A stretch of DNA of 64,000 bases from Acidobacteriaceae bacterium (GTDB lineage: Bacteria; Acidobacteriota; Terriglobia; Terriglobales; Acidobacteriaceae): the NCBI GenBank assembly GCA_903642235.1, contig CAHJWL010000008.1, positions 62,001-126,000 of the forward strand, read 5' to 3'. The notes beneath the pieces are model-generated. The model made no database searches. It was not told the origin of the DNA and was given only the letters and a program-made list of their open reading frames with translations. How positions within the stretch are numbered: the first letter of the stretch is position 1; each line of letters starts with the position of its first letter. The position numbers and the translations under genes were made by a program. Below, in pieces: positions 7,949-15,770 of this stretch.

Positions 7949-8443
7949 ATGCGCAACGTCGCCACTACTCTCGGCCTCCTCCTGCTTGCCGCCGCGCCGC
8001 TCTCCGCCGCGCCGCAATCCACCAACCCCGATCTCTCCCGCATGGCCGGCTGCACTCTCCAGGGTCGCACCTACACCTGCTCCAAAGCTGATCTTCAACG
8101 CGCTCTAAGTCTCGCCAAAACAATCACATCCATCTCGCAGCCGGCGAACCACGCCTCGGATGCCGCCCTCGCGGAACTCGTCAGGAAGCTCGGCAAAACT
8201 CCCGCCACGGGCGACACGCCCGCCGATCTCATCTTCATCCTTGAGCCCCTGCAGGAGGCCGGCGTCCAGGTCGGACCCGGCACCGTTGACCTTGCCCGGT
8301 TACGCGTGCTCCTCGTCGCCCCCGACGGCACGCCTGGCAAGCTGTTGTGGGTCCAGACCTACAACGGAGATGCAAGCATGGCCTGGTCAGCCATCGCCCG
8401 GGCCGCTACCCTCGCTTTACAGGATCAACTCCACTCCCACTAA
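7949..8443 (+). CDS. Hypothetical exported protein
   Basis: A 164-residue protein with a clear signal peptide (MRNVATTLGLLLLAAAPLSA). I do not recognise the mature part, which begins with a short cysteine pair in MAGCTLQGRTYTCSKADL and ends in a helical SMAWSAIARAATLALQDQL. The ATG at 7949 begins the signal peptide and follows an AAGG box; an earlier in-frame ATG at 7910 overlaps the end of scpA and would spoil the signal peptide. Close spacing to scpA suggests cotranscription. Confidence 0.7.
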   Translation: MRNVATTLGLLLLAAAPLSAAPQSTNPDLSRMAGCTLQGRTYTCSKADLQRALSLAKTITSISQPANHASDAALAELVRKLGKTPATGDTPADLIFILEPLQEAGVQVGPGTVDLARLRVLLVAPDGTPGKLLWVQTYNGDASMAWSAIARAATLALQDQLHSH

Positions 8444-8560
8444 ACCCAACGAAGCGTCCGGTTTCGCCAAGAGATTCATCATCCGTTCACACCAGTGTCG
8501 CAATCCATCGGTAGCGTTCTCCTTACTCCCAGTAGATAGATCAGCGACAAGGCGGCCTCT

Positions 8561-10162
8561 ATGGCAACGACAGCTCCCGTTTCTCCCTCCATCCTCGACG
8601 AAAAACTCAAAAAGTCCAGCCCCGGCAAGATTGGTGCAGCCGCCTTTGGCGTGATGCTGGTCGGCGGCCTCATCTACATCACCACCAAGCTGTCGCATGA
8701 CCTCTCCTCGGTCCACCAAGCCTCCATCTTCCCGTACATTCTGCTTGGGCTGGCCCTCCTGATCGCTCTTGGCTTCGAATTCGTCAACGGCTTCCATGAC
8801 ACCGCCAATGCCGTCGCAACCGTCATCTACACCCATTCCCTCGAGCCGCACATCGCCGTGGTCTGGTCCGGCATGTGGAACTTCATCGGCGTCCTTACCA
8901 GCTCCGGCGCGGTCGCGTTTGCCATCGTCTCGCTGCTTCCGGTTGAGCTCATCCTCAAAGTCTCGAAGGGCTCCGGCTTCTCGATGGTCTTCGCGCTTCT
9001 TGTCGCCGCGATCCTGTGGAATCTGGCCACCTGGTACAAGGGTCTGCCTGCCTCGAGCTCGCACACCATGATCGGTTCGATCCTGGGTGTGGGCGTCGCG
9101 AACCAGCTCATGCAGGGCCGCTCCGGTCTCTCCGGCGTCGATTGGGAGCAGGTCGTCAAGGTCTTCAAAGCCCTCCTGATCTCGCCCGTCGTCGGCTTCG
9201 TCTGCGCCGCTGGCGTCTTCCTGCTCTTCAAAGTCGTCGCCAGGGATCCACGCCTCTACAAAGCTCCGGAAGGCACCGCACCGCCGCCGTTCTATATCCG
9301 CGCTCTGCTCGTGCTCACCTGCACCGGCGTCAGCTTCGCTCACGGGTCCAACGACGGGCAGAAGGGCATGGGGCTCATCATGCTCATTCTCGTCGGCACC
9401 GTTCCAACGGCCTACGCGCTCAACCACACGGTCGACCGCGGTTCGGTGACTACCTTTGCCGCGGTTTCAACGCAGGTAGCCGGCGCGATCGGCAATTACG
9501 TCGAGCCGGGAACAACAGTGCAGGACGCCGCTCCTGAGCTCGAAAAGTTCGTCGCGGATAAGAAGTTCGAGCCCGGCGTGATGCTCGCCCTGCAGCAGAT
9601 GGTGACGGATATCCGCAACGAAGCCGTCAGCTACGGCTCGCTCGGGAACGTTCCCCAGGACATGCAGGCGAACGTTCGCAACCAGATGTACCTGACCAGC
9701 GAGTCGCTCCGCCTGATGCCCAAACTCGGCCCCAAGATGAACCAGAACGATATGAAGGTCATCACAAACTACAAGGGCTTTCTCGACAAGTCCACGAAGT
9801 TCATCCCGTCCTGGGTCAAGGTCGCCGTCGCGCTCGCTCTCGGTCTCGGCACCATGGTCGGCTGGAAGCGCATCGTGGTCACAGTTGGCGAAAAGATCGG
9901 CAAGACACACCTCACCTATGCGCAAGGCGCCTCTGCCGAGCTCACCGCCATGTGCACCATCCTTGCCGCTGACGGCTACGGCCTGCCGGTCTCGACGACG
10001 CACGTGCTCAGCTCGGGTGTGGCCGGAACCATGGCCGCCAATCACAGCGGCCTGCAGCTTGAGACCATCCGGAACATCGCCGCAGCGTGGGTCTTTACGC
10101 TGCCGGCAGCGGCCCTGCTTTCGGGCTGTCTGTTCTGGATCTTCAATCTGATCAGCAAGTAA
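8561..10162 (+). CDS. Inorganic phosphate transporter, Pit family
   Basis: A 533-residue inner-membrane low-affinity phosphate (metal-phosphate:H+) symporter. The duplicated Pit signature is present twice: GFHDTANAVATVIYT with SSSHTMIGSILGVG in the first half, and SFAHGSNDGQKGMGLI with STTHVLSSGVAGTM in the second. Between the halves is a ~150-residue soluble segment (about residues 310-440), as in longer PitA-type proteins. There is no PhoU-like pit accessory gene next to it. A 17-bp perfect hairpin follows the stop. Confidence 0.93.
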   Translation: MATTAPVSPSILDEKLKKSSPGKIGAAAFGVMLVGGLIYITTKLSHDLSSVHQASIFPYILLGLALLIALGFEFVNGFHDTANAVATVIYTHSLEPHIAVVWSGMWNFIGVLTSSGAVAFAIVSLLPVELILKVSKGSGFSMVFALLVAAILWNLATWYKGLPASSSHTMIGSILGVGVANQLMQGRSGLSGVDWEQVVKVFKALLISPVVGFVCAAGVFLLFKVVARDPRLYKAPEGTAPPPFYIRALLVLTCTGVSFAHGSNDGQKGMGLIMLILVGTVPTAYALNHTVDRGSVTTFAAVSTQVAGAIGNYVEPGTTVQDAAPELEKFVADKKFEPGVMLALQQMVTDIRNEAVSYGSLGNVPQDMQANVRNQMYLTSESLRLMPKLGPKMNQNDMKVITNYKGFLDKSTKFIPSWVKVAVALALGLGTMVGWKRIVVTVGEKIGKTHLTYAQGASAELTAMCTILAADGYGLPVSTTHVLSSGVAGTMAANHSGLQLETIRNIAAAWVFTLPAAALLSGCLFWIFNLISK

Positions 10163-10183
10163 ACAAAGGTATGTGTCTTTAGG

Positions 10184-10220
10184 GGCAAAGGCCGAAGGAG
10201 ACTCTCCTTCGGCCTTTGCC
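10184..10220. terminator. Strong hairpin between convergent genes
   Basis: A perfect 17-base-pair inverted repeat (10184-10200 with 10204-10220) around a 3-base loop, GC-rich, between the ends of the phosphate transporter and the convergent xylanase gene. There is no clean T-run on either side, but the location and stability fit a bidirectional terminator. Confidence 0.75.
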
Positions 10221-10246
10221 GTCTCTCGCTGTCAAGACAGGGAAGT

Positions 10247-11449
10247 CTAGCGCCGTTTGGCTTCATCCAGAGCACTGCGCGTCGCATAGAAGGCCGGCTT
10301 GGGGCTGTAAACACCATCGCTGACGCCGAGCAGCAGCGGCCGTTGCGCTCGCTCCGGATGCTTCGGCCGCTCTTTCTCCGCCTGGAGCCAGCTCTGCTGA
10401 TCGGCAAGTCCCCAGGTGAGCACGGCCTTTACGGACTGCTCCTTCAGCACCTCTTGGAGATAGTGTTTGTAGACCGTGGCCACGTCACGATCCTGCTGTG
10501 TTACGTCCTCCTCTGAGAGACCGTCGTCGTTCACATCCATCTCCGTGATGAAGCTGTCGAGCCTGCGCTTGTGCAGCTTCTTGATAAAGTCGTGAACACC
10601 ATCTCCGAGAGACGCGATATCGCCGGTGCGAAGATGCGACTGAATGCCGACGGCCTGGAGCGGAGCGCCCGCGGCCTGGAGCCGCTCAATCAGAGACAAG
10701 ACAGCTGCCCGCTTGGCGAGCTCGTCCGGCGTGTCGTACTCAAGGCCGTAGTCGTTGTAGGTGAGAATGGCGGTTGGATCGGCGTCGCGCGCGGCGCGAA
10801 ACGCAATCTCGACATACTCCGGGCCGATCAGCTCAAGCCATGGCGAAACGCGCATGCCGTCGGAGCGCCCATCTTTGATCCAGATCGCTTCATTCACCAC
10901 GTCCCAGCTGTGAATCCGTCCTTTGTAGCGGCCGGCGACGGTGTGGATGTGGTCTGTCAGGAGCTGACGGGCGTTCTCCTTCGTCGCCGTCGCGGCGAAC
11001 CACTTAGGCAGGTTCTCATGCCAGCAGAGATTGTGCCCACGCACCTTAAGCTTGTGCTCTTCGGCAAAGGCGACCAGGGCATCAGCCTGCTTAAAGTCAA
11101 AGGTCGTAGAGGTCGGCCGCAGTGCCGCCCACTTCATGCAGTTCTCGCCAACCACCACGTTGAACTGCTCGGCGATCACCCGGCCGTAGCTTGGCTGCTG
11201 CTCAAGCAGGCTCATGTTCACCGCACACCCGATCAGCAGCCCACGCGCCTCCGCATGGGCCCGCAGCGAGCCGCGACCGCTGGTCTCAATGCCGTTGTCG
11301 GCGTCGCGCAGCTTCGCCGGGCGGGGCAGATCGAACGCGCGTGCGGCAGGAGCCGAAGCCAGCACCGCCCCTGCACTGGCGAGAAATCCCTGCATCACGA
11401 CGCTGCGCCGGGTGCTGTCCACCCGTCCCTGCCAGATCCTCTTCGTCAC
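10247..11449 (-). CDS. Endo-1,4-beta-xylanase, GH10
   Basis: A 400-residue glycoside hydrolase family 10 enzyme that cleaves xylan backbones. The acid/base glutamate is in WDVVNEAIW (Glu187) and the nucleophile in ITEMDVND (Glu303); the GENCMKWAAL and RGHNLCWHENLPKWF substrate-binding segments are intact. The N-terminus has a twin-arginine-type leader (STRRSVVMQGFLASAGAVLASAPAARA), so it is likely exported folded by Tat. It stands alone, converging on the phosphate transporter and divergent from scpB, and there is no xylan locus around it. Confidence 0.94.
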   Translation of the reverse strand: MTKRIWQGRVDSTRRSVVMQGFLASAGAVLASAPAARAFDLPRPAKLRDADNGIETSGRGSLRAHAEARGLLIGCAVNMSLLEQQPSYGRVIAEQFNVVVGENCMKWAALRPTSTTFDFKQADALVAFAEEHKLKVRGHNLCWHENLPKWFAATATKENARQLLTDHIHTVAGRYKGRIHSWDVVNEAIWIKDGRSDGMRVSPWLELIGPEYVEIAFRAARDADPTAILTYNDYGLEYDTPDELAKRAAVLSLIERLQAAGAPLQAVGIQSHLRTGDIASLGDGVHDFIKKLHKRRLDSFITEMDVNDDGLSEEDVTQQDRDVATVYKHYLQEVLKEQSVKAVLTWGLADQQSWLQAEKERPKHPERAQRPLLLGVSDGVYSPKPAFYATRSALDEAKRR

Positions 11450-11622
11450 GCCCTCAGCCTCCCGTTGCTATGCTTATCGAAACGCTCTCACAGGATTGGT
11501 CCGCGGGAAATACCCCGGACTTTCGAGGGAGAGCGGCTGAACCTGAACGAGCACGTCCCGAGGAAGTCTGAGGCGGGTTGAGCCGCGGCCTGCCGCGGTC
11601 TCAAGAGCCGCCGCGAATCACC

Positions 11623-12750
11623 ATGAGTCTGAAAGCCACGATCGAAGCCGTCATCTACGCCGCCGAAGAGCCGGTCACGCTCCAGCAGCTGCTCAGCCTG
11701 CTCGGACAGGAGGCGCAGGCTGAGCTGGATTACCACGCCGCGGCGCAGGGCAAACTGCTGCTCAGGCCTGCGGTCGAATCAGGGGAAATCCCCTTGCCGA
11801 GCGAGCCCGAACTGCTCAACGATGAGGTTCTCGACATCGAAGAGCTTCTGGCGCCAGAGGAGGCCGAAACAGCCGAAACCGGGACAGATGAACCTGAAAC
11901 AACCGAGAGTGTGGCGGCCATCGTAACTGCGCCGCAAAGTACCGAAGCTGAGCCTGAACTCCAACTTAAGCCTGAACTCCAACCTGAGCCAAAGGATGAA
12001 AAACAGCTGGCGCGTGAGGCAAAAGAGCGGGAGCGTGCCGTGCGCGAATACCTCCGGCACTTGCTCGAAGAGCTAATGCGCGACTATGCGACGAGCGATC
12101 GCGGTCTCGAGATCCGCGAAGTAGCAAGCGGCTTCCGGCTGGCAACCAAGCCTGAGTACCACGACGCGGTACGTGGCTTCGCCAGAAGTCTGAAGCCTCC
12201 GCTGAAGCTCTCGCTGCAGGCCCTCGAGACCCTGGCTGTCGTGGCCTACAAGCAGCCGATTACCGCGCCCGAGGTCTCGGAGATCCGCGGCGTCGACTCA
12301 GGTGGCGTATTAGGAAGTCTGATGGCGCGTAAACTCGTCGTTCCGGCAGGGCGCAAACAGGTAATCGGACGGCCAATCCTTTACAAGACGACAAAGGACT
12401 TTCTCCTGCGCTTCGGCCTGAAAGACATCGGCGAACTGCCGAGCATCGAAGAGTTTGAGAAGATGGCCGGCGAACTCGCGGAAAGCGATGCCGTGCAGGA
12501 GGAGATCCCCATGACGGACTCGAACGAGCAGTCCTCCGACGCTGCAGTCACGAGCGCAAACCTGCGTGAAGAGGAAGACGCGACAGAAGCCCAGGCTGAC
12601 GGCGATGAGACGCCCGTAGATGCAGTGCCGGTGGATGGCCGGCTCTCTGGTGTCCTGCCGCCCTCGACAGAGACAGCAGGAGACCCCTCAGCCGATGAGG
12701 CAATGATTCAGGACGAAGAAGCGGCCGCGCGCCGGGAAGGGACCGGGTAG
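11623..12750 (+). CDS. scpB: Segregation and condensation protein B (ScpB)
   Basis: A 375-residue subunit of the Smc-ScpAB condensin. The two winged-helix units are recognisable: LKATIEAVIYAAEEPVTLQQLLSL at the start and SLQALETLAVVAYKQPITAPEVSEIRGVDSGG with RPILYKTTKDFLLRFGLKDIGELP later. ScpB is usually 180-250 residues; here a ~95-residue Glu/Pro-rich insertion (about residues 40-135, including repeated PELQ units) splits the first unit and a ~95-residue acidic tail follows the core. The ATG at 11623 starts the fold; an upstream TTG in frame is not needed. Confidence 0.93.
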   Translation: MSLKATIEAVIYAAEEPVTLQQLLSLLGQEAQAELDYHAAAQGKLLLRPAVESGEIPLPSEPELLNDEVLDIEELLAPEEAETAETGTDEPETTESVAAIVTAPQSTEAEPELQLKPELQPEPKDEKQLAREAKERERAVREYLRHLLEELMRDYATSDRGLEIREVASGFRLATKPEYHDAVRGFARSLKPPLKLSLQALETLAVVAYKQPITAPEVSEIRGVDSGGVLGSLMARKLVVPAGRKQVIGRPILYKTTKDFLLRFGLKDIGELPSIEEFEKMAGELAESDAVQEEIPMTDSNEQSSDAAVTSANLREEEDATEAQADGDETPVDAVPVDGRLSGVLPPSTETAGDPSADEAMIQDEEAAARREGTG

Positions 12751-12752
12751 GT

Positions 12753-12938
12753 ATGTCTGAAAGAGAGCTGACCCCCAACGCCAAAGATCCGCGAAATACT
12801 CCGAACTCTCCCCAGGCGAACGAACCGGATACAGTAGCGACACCCGAGGGCGACAACGAATACGCGCCGGACCAGCCGCTTAAGCCGGCGCCCGACGGTT
12901 TGCAGCGCACACCTGCAATTGACACCAACACAGCCTAG
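12753..12938 (+). CDS. Small Pro/Asn-rich hypothetical protein
   Basis: A 61-residue polar protein, beginning MSERELTPNAKDPRNTPNSP, without hydrophobic segments or known motifs; it looks disordered. Its ATG lies two bases after the scpB stop and follows a GGGAAGGGA ribosome site within the end of scpB, so translational coupling with scpB is likely. The composition resembles the acidic tail of ScpB. Function unknown. Confidence 0.55.
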   Translation: MSERELTPNAKDPRNTPNSPQANEPDTVATPEGDNEYAPDQPLKPAPDGLQRTPAIDTNTA

Positions 12939-13053
12939 ACCTGTCGCGCGCGAGAGAATCAAAGCCCGTGCCGGCACGTCTAATGGGAAGCGGCTTTTCT
13001 AAGAGCACACGTGGTGTGCGACCTGAGCCGCGGAATCGTAAGGGAAAGATCGT

Positions 13054-13713
13054 ATGAACACTCCAACTATTCTCAATGCCCGCGGCCAGGTGGTTCCGCA
13101 GGTCGTACCAGCCCTTCTCAGCCGGGTTCTGGCGATCGCTTCCTTAGGATTCCTCGTCACAGCCGTCGGCGTGCTTCTTGCCCCGCCGTTCTTCAGCGGC
13201 CCCATGTTCTGGGTCTGCGTCATCGCCAGCTTTGCCCTGATCTTCGGCGTTCGCGCCACACGCGCAAACGCGCTGCTGTCACTCAGCCTCTTTCTCGCTC
13301 TGACCTTCGTTCTTGGCTTTGAGATCAGTCCGTGGATGCGCATGCTGATCGGCTCCGGCCACTCCAGCGTGATCTTCAACGCGGCAATAACAACTGGTGT
13401 CGGCATGGGCATGCTGGGTATCGGCGCGCAGTTCGCCACCTTCAACTACCGCCGCGTAGGCGGTATCGCCTCGGCCGCCCTGCTTGGTCTGGTAGCCATT
13501 GGCATTCTATCCATGTTCTTCCACTTCATCCAGCCGGGCGTCTACTCCGTTCTCACGCTCATCATCTTCAGCGTTCTTGTGATCGTCGACTTCATGCGCA
13601 TCCGCTCCGGCGGAGACGGCCAGACGGCGGTTGAACTCGCCCTCAGCATCTACCTCGACGGCCTGAACATCTTTCTCGCACTCACCCGCCTCTTTCGCGG
13701 TGGCCGCGACTAG
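13054..13713 (+). CDS. Bax inhibitor-1 / YccA-like membrane protein
   Basis: A 219-residue protein with about seven transmembrane helices. The C-terminal signature of the BI-1 family is present (ALSIYLDGLNIFLALTRLF, following VIVDFMRI), as are the small-residue-rich TTGVGMGMLGIGAQFA helix and the FEISPW turn. Bacterial members form pH-sensitive calcium leak channels in studied cases; the role here is unknown. A structured intergenic region follows. Confidence 0.85.
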   Translation: MNTPTILNARGQVVPQVVPALLSRVLAIASLGFLVTAVGVLLAPPFFSGPMFWVCVIASFALIFGVRATRANALLSLSLFLALTFVLGFEISPWMRMLIGSGHSSVIFNAAITTGVGMGMLGIGAQFATFNYRRVGGIASAALLGLVAIGILSMFFHFIQPGVYSVLTLIIFSVLVIVDFMRIRSGGDGQTAVELALSIYLDGLNIFLALTRLFRGGRD

Positions 13714-13756
13714 ATTTTCCTTGACGCCGGAAACCAGGCCTAGGAAACTAGAAAAG

Positions 13757-13902
13757 CACCCGGGATGGTGGCGCCACCCCGGGGTTGTTGAAGCGTTTAG
13801 AACAACTTACTAAGGACAACTGCTAGGGCTATAAGAGCCCATACGAATCGTTCTTCAATTCGTATGTGAACTTGTAGCCCGGTCCTTTTAAGGTCCATCC
13901 CG
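13757..13902 (+). ncRNA. Candidate structured RNA (three-way junction), unknown class
   Basis: No coding frame is credible here, but five nested helices can be read directly. P1: 13761-13768 (CGGGATGG) with 13895-13902 (CCATCCCG), eight perfect pairs closing the whole. P2: 13784-13789 (GTTGTT) with 13801-13806 (AACAAC). P3: 13812-13817 (AAGGAC) with 13882-13887 (GTCCTT). P4: 13826-13831 (GGGCTA) with 13875-13880 (TAGCCC), extended by AAG/CTT. P5: 13841-13848 (ATACGAAT) with 13858-13865 (ATTCGTAT), after a 5x5 internal loop. The strand is inferred from the flanking genes. It could be a riboswitch-like leader of the pseudouridine synthase gene 178 bases downstream, a 6S-like or other independent small RNA, or a 3'-UTR element. 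Confidence 0.55.
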
Positions 13903-13924
13903 CTACCTCCTTTGCTCAGCTCAA

Positions 13925-13965
13925 CGCGGTCCTTTCGGATCCGCGCCGTCTCCGCTTTCGGCGGA
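13925..13965 (+). promoter_or_regulatory. Two small hairpins in the leader before the pseudouridine synthase gene
   Basis: CGCGG at 13925-13929 pairs with CCGCG at 13941-13945, and TCCGC at 13951-13955 pairs with GCGGA at 13961-13965 around a TTTCG loop. They lie between the larger RNA candidate and the gene. There is no T-tract, so they need not be terminators. From here to 14079 I see no gene. Confidence 0.35.
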
Positions 13966-14079
13966 AACATTCGCTTTGGGGTACTTCCAACCGCCGTCAG
14001 CGTGCCTGCAAAGGTGGTGTCTTCACTTCACCATGTCCAGACTGCAGGCGCTCTCCCGCGAAAGCGTCATAATCAACAC

Positions 14080-14997
14080 ATGCCATCCCCGCAAAACTCC
14101 GCCCAGCCGGATGTCTCGCCGCAGCCCGGCGAGCGCCTGCAGAAGATCCTCGCCCAGGCCGGCATCGCCTCGCGCCGCAAGGCCGAAGAGATCATCCTCG
14201 AGGGCCGTGTGCAGGTAAATGGGCAGACTGTTACCGAGCTGGGCACAAAGGCCGATCCGGGCAAGGATCACATCCGCGTCGATGGAAAGCTGCTGCAAGG
14301 ACCAGAGCAGACACGCTGGTTCATGGTGAACAAGCCGCGCGGCTACGTCACCACGCTCTCCGATCCGCAGAAGCGGCCGACCGTCGTCCAACTGCTCGCA
14401 CAGCCTAAAGGGGCGAAGCTGAAGCTGCCGCGACTCTACCCTGTAGGCCGGCTCGACTACCTCTCCGAAGGTCTGCTGCTCATGACGAACGACGGTGAGC
14501 TCGCCAACTCACTTTCAAAAGCCGCGGCCGGTGTGCAGAAGACCTACTTAGTGAAGGTCTCGGGCTCGCCTACAGGCGAGTCGATCGATCAGTTGCGGCG
14601 CGGTGTCATGATTGATCGCGGCCGTCTCGACGAGGTGCGGCGCGGCCGGCGCGATCGCGTCGTCACAGCGCCGGCAGAGATCGAACAAGTCCGTGGCGGC
14701 GACAATCCCTGGTTCCAGGTGACGCTGATCGAAGGCCGCAATCGTCAGTTGCGCAAGATGTTCGAGGAGATCGGCCACCATGTCGAGAAGATCCGTCGCA
14801 TCGCCTACGGGGCTCTGCAGCTTGATGTGCCTGCAGGAGAGTTTCGCGAGCTGACCGAAGGTGAGGTCACTGCGCTTGGCCGCGCGGCGCGCGGGAAGAA
14901 GGTAGAGAGAAAACGCACTCTCCCGGAGGCCGCGCAGCTGAAAAAGCCGGTTCCTCCCAGGTCTGCGCGTCGCAGCATGTCAGGCCGCTCTCACTAA
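14080..14997 (+). CDS. 23S rRNA pseudouridine synthase, RluB/RsuA family
   Basis: A 305-residue RNA-modifying enzyme. An N-terminal S4 RNA-binding domain ([30 protein letters not shown]) precedes the catalytic domain, whose Asp is in [13 protein letters not shown] (Asp126). [42 protein letters not shown] and a basic C-terminal tail complete the RsuA/RluB/E/F pattern. The tail and the VVQLL segment fit RluB, which isomerises a 23S rRNA uridine, but RsuA-type specificity cannot be excluded. The ATG at 14080 is followed by a short Pro/Ser-rich lead; upstream sequence in frame is leader RNA. Confidence 0.88.
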   Translation: MPSPQNSAQPDVSPQPGERLQKILAQAGIASRRKAEEIILEGRVQVNGQTVTELGTKADPGKDHIRVDGKLLQGPEQTRWFMVNKPRGYVTTLSDPQKRPTVVQLLAQPKGAKLKLPRLYPVGRLDYLSEGLLLMTNDGELANSLSKAAAGVQKTYLVKVSGSPTGESIDQLRRGVMIDRGRLDEVRRGRRDRVVTAPAEIEQVRGGDNPWFQVTLIEGRNRQLRKMFEEIGHHVEKIRRIAYGALQLDVPAGEFRELTEGEVTALGRAARGKKVERKRTLPEAAQLKKPVPPRSARRSMSGRSH

Positions 14998-15191
14998 ATC
15001 GCACAGCGCCAAAGGAGCTCCGCCGAAGCTGTGCTTGGCCGCAAGCGCGACTGGCCCTCGTTCGCTTGACCGCGCGGAAACGCATGCGTCAAAATACTCC
15101 CGCGTTTCACAGAGCTCTGCAGACACAGAGCTGGCTCGGGCATCCAATAATGCAAGCGGCCGGTGGTACGTCGCAAGGGAGCACTCGCAAC

Positions 15192-15673
15192 GTGGCAACA
15201 GAAAAAGCAGTCTTTGGGGCAGGATGTTTTTGGGGCGTGGAAGCACGATTCGCGGAGATGAGTGGGGTGTTGGACACAGCAGTCGGCTACGAAGGTGGAT
15301 CGCTTGATCACCCCACCTACAAAGAGGTCTGTACGGAACGGACCGGACCGGTCACGCGGAAGTGGTGCAGGTGACCTTTGATCCGGGACGCCTTCCGTAT
15401 GAAACGCTACTCGACGCCTTCTTCGCGCTGCACGATCCCACGCAGGTTAACCGGCAAGGCCCGGACTGGGGATCCCAGTACCGCAGTATCGTCTTCGCTG
15501 AGAACAGCGCTCAGGCCGAGCAGGCGCGTCACAAGATCGCGGAGCTCAATGCGAGTGGGACCTTCCGCAAGCCTATCGCTACCCTTGTCGAAGAGGGCCG
15601 CACCTTCTGGAAGGCGGAGGAGTACCACCAGCGGTATCTGGAGAAGCGTGGCATGACCTCCTGCCACATCTGA
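15192..15673 (+). pseudogene. msrA: Peptide-methionine (S)-S-oxide reductase, frameshifted
   Basis: MsrA reduces methionine-S-sulfoxide in proteins. The first part (from GTG 15192) has the catalytic cysteine motif [12 protein letters not shown] and [16 protein letters not shown], then runs out of frame and stops after TRKWCR. The second part, in another frame, continues the family exactly: [47 protein letters not shown]. The break coincides with a 5-base tandem duplication, gaccg-gaccg at 15341-15350; removing one copy restores one continuous reading frame with [14 protein letters not shown]. So this is either a recent disruption, a reversible slippage, or a sequencing error. GTG 15192 follows an AAGGGAG box. 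Confidence 0.85.
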
Positions 15674-15770
15674 GGTGCCTCGTAAGAGATGGCAAGAGCA
15701 GCGGCCGTGCCTGCTACCATGTCTCAGACCCACGGACCCTTCGCGAAGAAGCCGCCGGTCCCTGACTTAG

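Noticed and set aside
8417..9427. 336-residue minus-strand frame opposite the phosphate transporter
   Set aside because: Highly charged translation without hydrophobic core or motif, fully inside a certain Pit gene on the other strand.
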